NCBI GenBank assembly: GCA_030824575.1
Contig: JAVBXL010000050.1
Span: 1-64,000 of the forward strand
Reading direction: 5' to 3'
DNA length: 64,000 nucleotides
Origin: a bacterium
GTDB taxonomy: Bacteria > Pseudomonadota > Alphaproteobacteria > Sphingomonadales > Sphingomonadaceae
The notes below the pieces were generated by a model. That model saw nothing but the letters and a program-made list of their open reading frames with translations. It had not been told where the DNA came from and did no database searches. The position numbers and the translations under genes were made by a program. How positions within the stretch are numbered: the first letter of the stretch is position 1; the number at the start of each line of letters is the position of its first letter. Below, piece by piece: positions 56,575-64,000 of this stretch.

Positions 56575-57097
56575 ACGGCAATTGCTGATCGTCGAGGATG
56601 ACGAAGGCTTCGCCCGCACGCTCAAACGGTCGTTCGAGCGGCGCGGTTACAGCGTGCTGTCGGCCGACAGTCTGGAATCGGTGACGGCGATACTGGCCGA
56701 AAACCGCCCCGGCTTCGCCGTCGTCGATCTCAAGCTCGGCCCGCAATCGGGCCTGGCCTGCGTGCAGGCGCTGCACGCCTATGATCCAGCCATGCTGATC
56801 GTGGTGCTGACCGGCTTCGCCAGCATCGCCACCGCGGTCGAGGCGATCAAGCTGGGCGCGACAAACTATCTCGCCAAACCATCCAACACCGACGATATCG
56901 AGGCGGCCTTCGCTCGATCGGGCGGCAACCCCGCCGCGCCGCTGGCCCCCCGGCCGACGTCGATCAAGACGCTGGAATGGGAGCATATCCACGAGGTGCT
57001 GAAAGACAGCGAGTTCAACATTTCCGAAGCGGCACGGCGGCTGGGCATGCATCGCCGCACGCTCGCGCGGAAATTGGCGAAGCGGCAGGTCGGTTGA
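56561..57097 (+). CDS. regA: RegA/PrrA/ActR-like response regulator
   Basis: The 178-residue regulator has a receiver domain with LIVEDDEGFARTL and phospho-acceptor Asp56 in VVDLKLGPQSGL. VVLTGFASIATAVEAIKLGA and the conserved YLAKP follow. A Fis-type helix-turn-helix is at the end (FNISEAARRLGMHRRTLARKLAKR). RegA homologues control respiratory and redox genes. The gene overlaps regB by 14 bases, so the pair is cotranslated after cyo. The promoter target set is not visible here. Confidence 0.93.
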   Translation: MMTDERQLLIVEDDEGFARTLKRSFERRGYSVLSADSLESVTAILAENRPGFAVVDLKLGPQSGLACVQALHAYDPAMLIVVLTGFASIATAVEAIKLGATNYLAKPSNTDDIEAAFARSGGNPAAPLAPRPTSIKTLEWEHIHEVLKDSEFNISEAARRLGMHRRTLARKLAKRQVG

Positions 57098-57108
57098 TTT
57101 TGGAGATT

Positions 57109-57182
57109 TGGAGCGGGTGAAGGGAATCGAACCCTCGTCACTTGCTTGGGAAGCAAAAGCTCTACCATTGAGCTACACCCGC
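57109..57182 (-). tRNA. tRNA-Gly (CCC)
   Basis: The 74-nt minus-strand gene has acceptor arms GCGGGTG/CACCCGC, an encoded TCCA end and T-loop GGTTCGATTCC. The anticodon stem TTTGC/GCAAG encloses TTCCCAA, so the anticodon is CCC (Gly). It lies between regA and the sugar kinase gene. Confidence 0.95.
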
Positions 57183-57227
57183 GTTCCTCGCCCCATGGCG
57201 CAAGCCATAGGGCGCTGTCAACGGGGA

Positions 57228-58139
57228 TCAGCCGTAGGGCGCATCTGCATCGCGCGCCGGGATCGCGCCGCGACGGCCGATGTTCCAGCCGGCCAGGCGA
57301 TGCCCGGCCAGCGCCGCCTCATGCGGGCCGGCCCCGGCCAGCCGGGCGTGGAGATAGCCGCCATTGAAAGCATCGCCCGCCCCGCTCGAATCGATGACGT
57401 CCAACTGGCGCGGGATCGGCACGACCTTCCCCGCCACCAGGCAGCCCTCGCCGCCCAGCTTGACGACCACATCCTTGCCCTCACCCACGCCCCAGCGGGC
57501 CGCCGCATCGCGGGCGTCGTCCGCTTCACCCATCTCGACCTCGTCCGCCAGGGTGGGCAACCCCATGTCGCTGACCGCGATGGCCCGGTCGCGCCAGTGG
57601 CGCGCGGTCGCCGCATCGTCCCACAGCCGGGCGCGATAATTGCCGTCGAAAGCGATGCGGCCGCCATGCGCACGGACTTGCGCGCACAGTTCCAGCAATG
57701 CCTCCCGACCGGCATCGGGCAGGATCGCCAGGGTGATGAGCGAGAAATAGAGCAGGTCCGATTGCGCCGCCTGCGCCACCATCGCCGCGCTTTGCGGCAG
57801 GTCGAACATCCGCCGCGCCGCCGCCTCGCTGCGCCAATAATGGAAGCTGCGCTCGCCCGCCGCGTCCGTTTCGATCGCGTAGAGGCCGGGCAGCCTGTCC
57901 TTCGCCGCGATCACCAGCGACGTGTCCACGCCCTCTGCCTCCCATTGGGCGCACAGTTGCGCGCTCATTGGATCGGTGCCCAGCGCGCTGGCGAGGCGGA
58001 CTTTGTCGCCCGCCCGCGCCAGATGGATCGCGGTATTGATGACGTCGCCGCCATAGCGCAGGTTCCAGTTGTCACCCTCGCCGCGGCTCAATTCCAGCAT
58101 CGCTTCGCCAATGACCGTAATCGTCGCCTTCGTCGCCAT
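57228..58139 (-). CDS. kdgK: PfkB family sugar kinase, probable 2-dehydro-3-deoxygluconokinase
   Basis: The 303-residue kinase begins TITVIGEAMLELS and has NLRYGGDVINTAIHLARAGDK and the catalytic DVIDSSGAGDAFNGGYLHARL with an aspartate base. GLYAIETDAAGERSFHYWRSEAAAR matches KdgK-type kinases. It phosphorylates KDG to KDPG, which eda in this window cleaves. The start at 58139 gives the normal N-terminus. Substrate identity is likely but not certain. Confidence 0.85.
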   Translation of the reverse strand: MATKATITVIGEAMLELSRGEGDNWNLRYGGDVINTAIHLARAGDKVRLASALGTDPMSAQLCAQWEAEGVDTSLVIAAKDRLPGLYAIETDAAGERSFHYWRSEAAARRMFDLPQSAAMVAQAAQSDLLYFSLITLAILPDAGREALLELCAQVRAHGGRIAFDGNYRARLWDDAATARHWRDRAIAVSDMGLPTLADEVEMGEADDARDAAARWGVGEGKDVVVKLGGEGCLVAGKVVPIPRQLDVIDSSGAGDAFNGGYLHARLAGAGPHEAALAGHRLAGWNIGRRGAIPARDADAPYG

Positions 58140-58294
58140 GCCCGCTCCCCACGCAATAGAGCCGGCGTGGTGCGCAGGGCGGCGTTTCAAGTCAAGAGGG
58201 CGACCCATGCGATGCTATGGAACGATTGCGTCCCAGCGCCGTTTTGCCGATGGCAAAGAGAGCACCGTCCACCGGCGCTTGATTCGGGGACATA

Positions 58295-60265
58295 ATGATT
58301 ACCGCCTCCACTGACGAAACAGGCAATCGCTTCGAACTGCTGGTTCAAAGCGTCACCGACTATGCTATCTATATGCTCGACCCCACGGGCATCGTCGCCA
58401 GCTGGAACGCGGGCGCGCGCCGTTTCAAAGGCTATGAGGCCGACGAGATTATCGGCCAGCATTTTTCGCGCTTCTACACGCCCGAGGATCAGGCGAGCGG
58501 CGTCCCCGCCATGGCGCTCTACGTCGCCGAGCATGAAGGCCGGTTCGAAGCGGAAGGCTGGCGCGTCCGCAAGGATGCGGGACGCTTCTGGGCCAATGTG
58601 GTGATCGATCCGATCCGGTCGCCCGATGGCCGCCTGCTGGGCTTTGCGAAAGTGACGCGCGACCTGACCGATCAACGCGCCGCGCAGGATGCCCTGCGCG
58701 CCAGCGAGGATCGATTTCGGCTGCTGGTGCAGAGCGTGACCGATTACGCCATCTACATGCTCGACCCCGTCGGCACGGTGACGAGCTGGAACATGGGCGC
58801 GGAACGATTCAAGGGTTACAAGACCGAAGAGATATTGGGCCAGAATTTCTCCCGCTTTTACAGCGAGGAGGATCGGCTTGCGGGCCTGCCCTCCCGCGCG
58901 CTTCATACCGCGCAGAGCATGGGCCGGTTCGAGGCGGAAGGCTGGCGCATCCGCAAGGACGGCTCTCGCTTCTGGGCCAATGTCGTGATCGATCCGATCC
59001 ACACGCCGGACGGCACCTTGCTGGGCTTTGCCAAGATCACCCGCGACCTGACCGAACGGCGCGAGGCGCAGCGCACGATCGACGAAGCGCGCGACGCCAT
59101 CATCCAGACGCAAAAGATGGATGCGATCGGCAAGCTGACCGGCGGCGTTGCCCATGATTTCAACAATTTGCTGGCGGTGATCGTGGGCAGCCTGGACCTG
59201 GCCCGGCAACGGCTGGCCACCGGCGGCGACATCGCCCGCTATCTCGACAACGCCATGACGGCGGCCGAGCGCGGCGCTACCCTGACGCAGCGCATGCTCG
59301 CTTTCGCCCGCAAGCAGGAATTGAAGTTGCAAAGCGTCGACTGCGTCATATTGGTGCAGGGCATGGCCGAATTGTTCCGCACCACACTGGGCGCGGCGGT
59401 GTCGATCGAGATGCGCTTTCCGCCAATGCTGGGCGCGGCCCATGCCGACCCTTCCCAACTGGAACTGGCGCTGCTCAATCTGGCGGTCAATGCGCGCGAC
59501 GCCATGCCGGGCGGCGGACGGATCATCATCGATGCAACGCAAACGACCATCGCACAGGACGAGCGGCCGGACCTGAGCGCGGGCGACTATATCCGCCTGT
59601 CCGTGATCGACGAGGGCGAGGGCATGGACGCCGCGACGCTGGAGCGCGCCCGCGAACCCTTTTTCACCACAAAGGGCGTGGGCAAGGGCACCGGCCTTGG
59701 CCTGTCGATGGTGCACGGCTTCGCCCAGCAATGCGGCGGATCGCTGACCATCGCCAGCGAGCCGGGCATCGGGACCAGTGTATCGCTGTGGCTGCCGATG
59801 GCGGCAGCGGACGCGGATGCCCGGCATGTCGCCATGGTGGTGGAGGAAATGCATGACCCCGATACCCCCCTGGTCATATTGGCGGTGGACGATGACGATC
59901 TGGTGCTGATGAACACCGCCGGCATGCTGGAGGATCTGGGCCATACCGTGTTCCAGGCCTCGTCCGGCGACGACGCGCTGCGGTTGCTGGAGCGCGGCAG
60001 CGTCGACCTGGTCGTCACCGACCATGCCATGCCGGGCATGACCGGCGCGCAACTGGCCGATGCGATCGAGCAGATACAGCCCGGCCTGCCGGTCGTCATC
60101 GTCACCGGCTTTGCCGAACTGCCGCCGCACGCCACGCAACGCCTGCGCCTGGACAAGCCATTCAAACAGGCGGAACTGGTCCGCACGGTCGCGACCGCGA
60201 TGCGTGGCGCACTGACCCCGGCTGTCGCGGCGCGCGGACCCGACCCAATACTTCCCGATTGTTGA
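58295..60265 (+). CDS. Hybrid sensor histidine kinase with two PAS domains
   Basis: The 656-residue soluble protein has two adjacent PAS domains, FELLVQSVTDYAIYMLDPTG (residue 13 on) and its repeat FRLLVQSVTDYAIYMLDPVG (residue 141 on). A HisKA domain follows with LTGGVAHDFNNLLAVIVGSL (His287), then an ATPase with GEGMDAATLERAREPFFTTKG and GTGLGLSMVHGF. The C-terminal receiver has Asp576 in LVVTDHAMPGMTG. No membrane span is visible, so it senses a cytoplasmic signal. The target is unknown; no separate regulator gene is adjacent. Confidence 0.92.
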   Translation: MITASTDETGNRFELLVQSVTDYAIYMLDPTGIVASWNAGARRFKGYEADEIIGQHFSRFYTPEDQASGVPAMALYVAEHEGRFEAEGWRVRKDAGRFWANVVIDPIRSPDGRLLGFAKVTRDLTDQRAAQDALRASEDRFRLLVQSVTDYAIYMLDPVGTVTSWNMGAERFKGYKTEEILGQNFSRFYSEEDRLAGLPSRALHTAQSMGRFEAEGWRIRKDGSRFWANVVIDPIHTPDGTLLGFAKITRDLTERREAQRTIDEARDAIIQTQKMDAIGKLTGGVAHDFNNLLAVIVGSLDLARQRLATGGDIARYLDNAMTAAERGATLTQRMLAFARKQELKLQSVDCVILVQGMAELFRTTLGAAVSIEMRFPPMLGAAHADPSQLELALLNLAVNARDAMPGGGRIIIDATQTTIAQDERPDLSAGDYIRLSVIDEGEGMDAATLERAREPFFTTKGVGKGTGLGLSMVHGFAQQCGGSLTIASEPGIGTSVSLWLPMAAADADARHVAMVVEEMHDPDTPLVILAVDDDDLVLMNTAGMLEDLGHTVFQASSGDDALRLLERGSVDLVVTDHAMPGMTGAQLADAIEQIQPGLPVVIVTGFAELPPHATQRLRLDKPFKQAELVRTVATAMRGALTPAVAARGPDPILPDC

Positions 60266-60386
60266 ACCGACTTTCGAACAGTCCGGCAGAAATATTGGAA
60301 AAGCGGCATTTTTCGTCGCTCTTTGCTTGCAACATCGGTGCACTTCCCTGATGGGGACCATATCTGTTCCCAGCCTGCAGGATCGC

Positions 60387-61304
60387 ATGGACATCCCCAC
60401 CGCGCCGACCCCGACTTCGCATTTCTTCACGTCGCTGCGGACCCGGCTCCATTATCTCGACTGGGGCAATACATCCGCTCCCACGCTGATCCTGGTGCAT
60501 GGCGGCTTTGACCATGCCCGCAGCTGGGACTGGACGGCGCGGGCGCTGGCGCGGGATTATCATGTCATCGCGCCCGATCTGCGCGGCCATGGCGACAGCG
60601 ACTGGTCGCCCGACGGCTCCTATATGATGGCCAATTTCGTCTATGACCTGGCGCAACTGGTCGACCTGCTCGACCGGTCGCCGGTAACGATCGTGGGCCA
60701 TTCGCTCGGCGGCGCGATCAGCCTGCGCTATGCTGGGCTGTTCCCCGACAAGCTGCGCAAGCTCGTCGCGATCGAAGGGCTGGGCCTGTCGCCCGACCGC
60801 CTGAAGGACAAGGCCGAACGCCTGGTGCCGGACGTCTGGCGCGAATGGATCGACACCCGCCGCGATAGCGCCCGCCGTACGCCGCGGCGCTATCCCACGA
60901 TTGAGGCGGCGATCGGCCGGATGCGCGAACGCAACGAGCATCTGACGGTCGAACAGGCGCTGCACCTGACCAGCCATGGCGTCAATCGCAACGAAGACGG
61001 CAGCTATGGCTGGAAATTCGATCCTTATCTCAAAGGCTTGGCACCCCAGGCAGCCACCGATGAGGAACTGCCCGACTTCTGGAAGCGGATCAGTTGCCCA
61101 ACCCTGCTTTGCCTTGGGCAGGACAGTTGGGCATCCAACCCGGAAAAGGACGGCCGCATCCGCCATTTCAGCGACGCCCGGCTGGTCGAGTTCGCCGATG
61201 CCGGCCACTGGCTGCACCATGACCAGTTTGACCGTTTCATCGGCGAACTGCGCGGCTTCCTAGAGGGTGAAGCCGGTGACAGCCGCACGGTAGTCAGCCT
61301 TTAG
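60387..61304 (+). CDS. Alpha/beta hydrolase
   Basis: A 305-residue hydrolase with the oxyanion ILVHGGFDHARSWDWTARAL, APDLRGHGDSDWSPDG, the nucleophile VTIVGHSLGGAISLRYAG and the base in DAGHWLHHDQFDRF. The family acts on esters, epoxides or haloalkanes; the substrate is unknown. AGGAT precedes the ATG at 60387; an earlier ATG at 60351 lacks a site. Its last 45 bases overlap the next, opposing gene. Confidence 0.85.
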   Translation: MDIPTAPTPTSHFFTSLRTRLHYLDWGNTSAPTLILVHGGFDHARSWDWTARALARDYHVIAPDLRGHGDSDWSPDGSYMMANFVYDLAQLVDLLDRSPVTIVGHSLGGAISLRYAGLFPDKLRKLVAIEGLGLSPDRLKDKAERLVPDVWREWIDTRRDSARRTPRRYPTIEAAIGRMRERNEHLTVEQALHLTSHGVNRNEDGSYGWKFDPYLKGLAPQAATDEELPDFWKRISCPTLLCLGQDSWASNPEKDGRIRHFSDARLVEFADAGHWLHHDQFDRFIGELRGFLEGEAGDSRTVVSL

Positions 61305-62192
61305 CTCTGCCACGAAATCGGCGGCCGGCTGCACCTTGTCGACCGCGCCGATGCCCTGGCCGCACCCCCAGACGTCGCGCCACGCCTTTTTGTCGCCACC
61401 GGTCATCGCCGCGAAATCCATGTCCTTCGCCTTGGGTAGGCTGTCGGGGTCCAGCCCCGACGCGACGATACTGGGGCGCAGATAATTGCCGTGGACGCCG
61501 GTGAAGACGTCGGAATAGACGATGTCGGCGGCGTGGCTGTCGACGATCATCTGCTTATAGGCCGGATCGGCATTGGCCTCCGCCGTGGCGATGAAGGGCG
61601 ACCCCATATAGGCCAGGTCTGCCCCCATCATCCGCGCGGCGGCGATGGCGCGCCCGGTGGCGATCGATCCCGAAAGCGCCAGCGGCCCGCCGAACCACTG
61701 GCGGATTTCCTGGATCAGCGCGAACGGCGACAGGGTGCCGGCATGACCGCCCGCCCCCGCTGCGACCGCGATCAGGCCATCGGCGCCTTTCTCGATCGCC
61801 TTGCGCGCAAATCGGTCGTCGATCACATCATGCAGGACGATGCCGCCATAGCTGTGGATCGCCGCATTCACATCCTCCCGCGCGCCGAGCGAGGTGATGA
61901 CCAGCGGCACGCGATATTGGACGCACAGCCCCAAATCCTCCTCCAGCCGCGCATTGCTGCGATGGACGATCAGGTTGACGGCGAAGGGCGCGTCGGCGTC
62001 CGTCAGTTCCGCCTGCAATTGCTGCAACCACGCCTCGAACAGCCCTGATGGGCGCGCATTGAGCGAGGGGAAGGCACCAACGATGCCCGCCCGGCACTGG
62101 GCCATGACCAGAGCCGGTTGCGAGATGATGAACATCGGCGATCCGATCAGCGGCAGCGACAGGCGGCCTTTCAGCAATGTCGGCAGGGTCAT
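61260..62192 (-). CDS. Nitronate monooxygenase-like flavin oxidoreductase (2-nitropropane dioxygenase family)
   Basis: The 310-residue TIM-barrel flavoprotein has LPLIGSPMFIISQPALVMAQCRAG near residue 15, VNLIVHRSNARLEEDL, DGLIAVAAGAGGHAG and GPLALSGSIATGRAIAAARMMGADLAYMGSPF. These match the NMO family, which uses FMN to oxidise nitronates; some members are enoyl-ACP reductases. The 3' end overlaps the opposing hydrolase by 45 bases, so the two are convergent. Confidence 0.88.
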   Translation of the reverse strand: MTLPTLLKGRLSLPLIGSPMFIISQPALVMAQCRAGIVGAFPSLNARPSGLFEAWLQQLQAELTDADAPFAVNLIVHRSNARLEEDLGLCVQYRVPLVITSLGAREDVNAAIHSYGGIVLHDVIDDRFARKAIEKGADGLIAVAAGAGGHAGTLSPFALIQEIRQWFGGPLALSGSIATGRAIAAARMMGADLAYMGSPFIATAEANADPAYKQMIVDSHAADIVYSDVFTGVHGNYLRPSIVASGLDPDSLPKAKDMDFAAMTGGDKKAWRDVWGCGQGIGAVDKVQPAADFVAELKADYRAAVTGFTL

Positions 62193-62327
62193 GATCGATC
62201 TTCTCCTTTATTATCGGCCCTGCGCTAACACCGCTAGACCTGCGGAAAAAGGCCAAAATAAGCTGTGTTGATGTATTAATACAGCAATGCTATTATGCAC
62301 CCTCCAGACGGTCCCAGGAGCAGGACG

Positions 62328-63386
62328 ATGTATAGCGAGAGCGATCTACAGGATGCCGTAGCGGCGGGTGCGATCCCCGCACAGGCGGCGCAGGCATTGC
62401 GAGATCATGTGGCGGCGCAGCGCGCTTCGCCGATGGTCGATGAAGAACATTTCCGGCTGCTGTCCGGGTTCAACGACATCTTCGTCGCGATCGCCAGCGT
62501 CCTGCTGTTGGTGGCCGTCGGCTGGCTGGGCAACGGACTGCGATTCGGCGCGCCGGACCATCATCCCGCTGTCATGGCCGGCCTGCTGGTCGCTGCGGTC
62601 AGTTGGGGATTGGCCGAATATTTCACCCGTCGCCGGCACATGGCGCTGCCCTCCATTCTTTTGCTGGGCGGATTTGTCGGCGGCATCGTCTTTGCGGTCG
62701 GTGCGCTGGGCGCGCAGATCTTCCCCGATGCGGGCGACAGCCTCGCCTCGATGATCCTGTGCGTCGCGGCTGGCGCGGGCGTGCTGGCGGCCTGGGCGCA
62801 CTGGCGGCGTTTCATGGTGCCGATCACCGTGGCGGTCGGCGCGGCGGCGGCGGCAGGCGTCGGCGTCAGTCTTGTGGTCGCCGCCATGCCCGGCAGCGCG
62901 ACGCTGCCGTTCGCGCTACTGCTCGTCGCGGGCCTCGCCACCTTCGCGCTCGCCATGTGGTGGGACATGAGCGACCGCGCCCGCACCACGCGCCGGTCCG
63001 ACGTCGCCTTCTGGCTGCACCTGGCCGCCGCTCCAATGATCGCGCACTCGCTCTTCTACCTGCTGGGCGTGCTGAAAGGCGATGAGATCAGCGCCGGTCG
63101 CGCGGCGCTCGTGATCGCGCTGTATGTCGCCTTCGGCCTGATGGCGCTGGCGATCGATCGGCGGGCGCTGCTCGTCTCCAGCCTCGCCTATGTCCTCCTG
63201 GCCCTTTACGGCCTGTTCCGCCAGGCCGGTGCGGTGGAATTGTCCTGGGCGCTCACCGCGCTGGTGATCGGGTCGGCGCTGCTGCTGCTGTCGGCGCTTT
63301 GGCACCATGCCCGCGCGCTGGTTGTGGGCGGCCTGCCGCCGCGTCTCTCAGAACGCCTGCCCTATCTGGATCGCGCGGTCGCTTAA
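62328..63386 (+). CDS. Hypothetical multi-span membrane protein (DUF2157-like N-terminus)
   Basis: The 352-residue protein has a short helical cytoplasmic N-terminus (SESDLQDAVAAGAIPAQAA) followed by about ten spans. The N-terminal layout (helices, then LLSGFNDIFVAIASVLLLVAVGWLG) is reminiscent of DUF2157 proteins, but no catalytic motif is visible. It is monocistronic between convergent neighbours. The start at 62328 follows GAGCAGGACG. Function unknown. Confidence 0.7.
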   Translation: MYSESDLQDAVAAGAIPAQAAQALRDHVAAQRASPMVDEEHFRLLSGFNDIFVAIASVLLLVAVGWLGNGLRFGAPDHHPAVMAGLLVAAVSWGLAEYFTRRRHMALPSILLLGGFVGGIVFAVGALGAQIFPDAGDSLASMILCVAAGAGVLAAWAHWRRFMVPITVAVGAAAAAGVGVSLVVAAMPGSATLPFALLLVAGLATFALAMWWDMSDRARTTRRSDVAFWLHLAAAPMIAHSLFYLLGVLKGDEISAGRAALVIALYVAFGLMALAIDRRALLVSSLAYVLLALYGLFRQAGAVELSWALTALVIGSALLLLSALWHHARALVVGGLPPRLSERLPYLDRAVA

Positions 63387-63437
63387 AAGACGACGGGCTG
63401 CTCCCTCCCATCGCGGAGGGGGCAGCTAAAGCGATCG

Positions 63438-63806
63438 TCAATCCTCGACAATCCGCAGCAATTTGCGTTCGACCGGGGCCAGAACGCCCTGCAATTCCTG
63501 GCCGCGCTTCAAAATCTGGCCACTTTCCCCGACCAGCGCCCACATGCCCTGCCGATGGCGCAGCGCGGGGCGTTTCTCGATCCGGTATTCGGGCCGCTCG
63601 GCGGAACGGCGGAAGGCACTGAAAATCGCCGCCTCCTGCCCCATGTCCATCGCATAGTCACGCCAATGGCCCGCCGACACCATGCGACCGTACAAATCCA
63701 TGATACGTTGCAGTTCCAGCCGGTCGAACCCGACCTGGCCGCCCTTGGGCACTGGCCCTGTGCCTGGCCCCGCTCCTGGATGGGGAAACGGCGTCACATT
63801 GCTCAT
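63438..63806 (-). CDS. DUF2794 domain protein
   Basis: The 122-residue protein has VGFDRLELQRIMDLYGRMVSAGHWRDYAMDM, then AIFSAFRRSAERPEYRIEKRPALR and MWALVGESGQILKRGQELQGVLAPVERKLLRIVED. This is the alphaproteobacterial DUF2794 family of unknown function. It has a proline/glycine-rich N-terminus. Its start overlaps the stop of the gene upstream (TGA/ATG), at the right edge of the window. Confidence 0.88.
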   Translation of the reverse strand: MSNVTPFPHPGAGPGTGPVPKGGQVGFDRLELQRIMDLYGRMVSAGHWRDYAMDMGQEAAIFSAFRRSAERPEYRIEKRPALRHRQGMWALVGESGQILKRGQELQGVLAPVERKLLRIVED

Positions 63807-64000
63807 CAGGCCCGGCCGCGTTCCTTGAACAGCGGCGCATCGTCATCGGCGCCCAGCACGGGAGCCTGGCGCTCCGCCATCAGTTCGGCTAGGCGCTTCT
63901 GCAATTGCTCGACCTCGCACTGGAGCATTTCCAGTTTCTGCTTTTCGGGGTCGAAACAGTCCGAACAGGGCGTGCCATAGGGCATGAAGTCGCGCTGATA
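63806..64000 (-). CDS. C-terminal fragment, possibly serine O-acetyltransferase (CysE)
   Basis: An open 65-residue C-terminal fragment runs off the right edge. It reads FMPYGTPCSDCFDPEKQKL, then MLQCEVEQLQKRLAELMAER, and ends FKERGRA. The YGTPC..DP turn and trailing coiled-coil helix resemble the tails of alphaproteobacterial serine acetyltransferases, but no hexapeptide repeats are visible in the part seen. It is coupled to DUF2794. The identity is tentative. Confidence 0.45.
   Translation of the reverse strand, partial: YQRDFMPYGTPCSDCFDPEKQKLEMLQCEVEQLQKRLAELMAERQAPVLGADDDAPLFKERGRA

Noticed and set aside
58187-60430. 747-codon open frame on the minus strand opposite the hybrid kinase
   Set aside because: Its repeated segments mirror the PAS duplication on the other strand, and the kinase has all required motifs. 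It is a shadow.

Overview
The window is a GC-rich chromosomal segment of an alphaproteobacterium, most likely a sphingomonad (Sphingobium or a close relative). The clues are the zwf-edd-glk-eda Entner-Doudoroff cluster, RegB/RegA-type redox regulators, a TonB-dependent receptor paired with a dipeptidase, small proteins with the C-terminal DESFPASDPP motif, and many short palindromic intergenic repeats. It reads as core and catabolic chromosome. I see no prophage, plasmid, CRISPR array or transposase.

Layout. 0-1 kb: end of rpsR, then rplI and a clear terminator. 1-7 kb: small hypothetical proteins, a DUF808 membrane protein, a MATE exporter, a stand-alone WYL-like protein, an ABC-2 exporter pair and a PmtA-like methyltransferase. 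7-16 kb: a LysR regulator divergent from valine-catabolic genes (acyl-CoA dehydrogenase, 3-hydroxyisobutyryl-CoA hydrolase, mmsB), then an opposing TonB receptor/dipeptidase pair and an enoyl-CoA hydratase. 16-21 kb: folM-like and folE genes, a MocA-like nucleotidyltransferase, an MFS_3 exporter and a phosphoesterase. 21-25 kb: a fadA-fadB beta-oxidation operon whose promoter carries a palindrome in its spacer. 25-35 kb: galE, ybaK, pgl, an aminotransferase, then the Entner-Doudoroff operon. 35-44 kb: an alpha/beta hydrolase, a MerC-like protein, tRNA-Leu, a gamma carbonic anhydrase-like protein, a spermidine-synthase-like fusion, hemB, a VOC protein, an M28 peptidase and two GIN-domain (DUF2807) proteins.

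44-46.6 kb is a sparse, less GC-rich stretch with a GT87 enzyme and an HNH protein. 46.6-50 kb holds an ammonium transporter, a GT2 and an MHS-type transporter. 50-57 kb is the most coherent block: cyoABCD, SURF1, a RegB-like kinase and a RegA-like regulator, mostly with overlapping start and stop codons. 57-64 kb: tRNA-Gly, a KDG-kinase-like enzyme, a tandem-PAS hybrid kinase, an alpha/beta hydrolase convergently overlapping a nitronate monooxygenase-like gene, a multi-membrane-span protein, DUF2794 and a truncated gene at the edge.

The genes suggest an aerobic heterotroph. It oxidises sugars through the Entner-Doudoroff route (zwf, pgl, edd, eda, glk, plus kdgK) and uses fatty acids and valine. 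It respires through a bo3-type quinol oxidase that is probably under redox two-component control. The items most worth following up are the cyo-SURF1-RegBA unit, the fadA spacer palindrome, the possible Zur-type box at the MerC-like gene, the intergenic repeat families and the GIN-domain pair. I did not find a clearly new defence or biosynthetic system.
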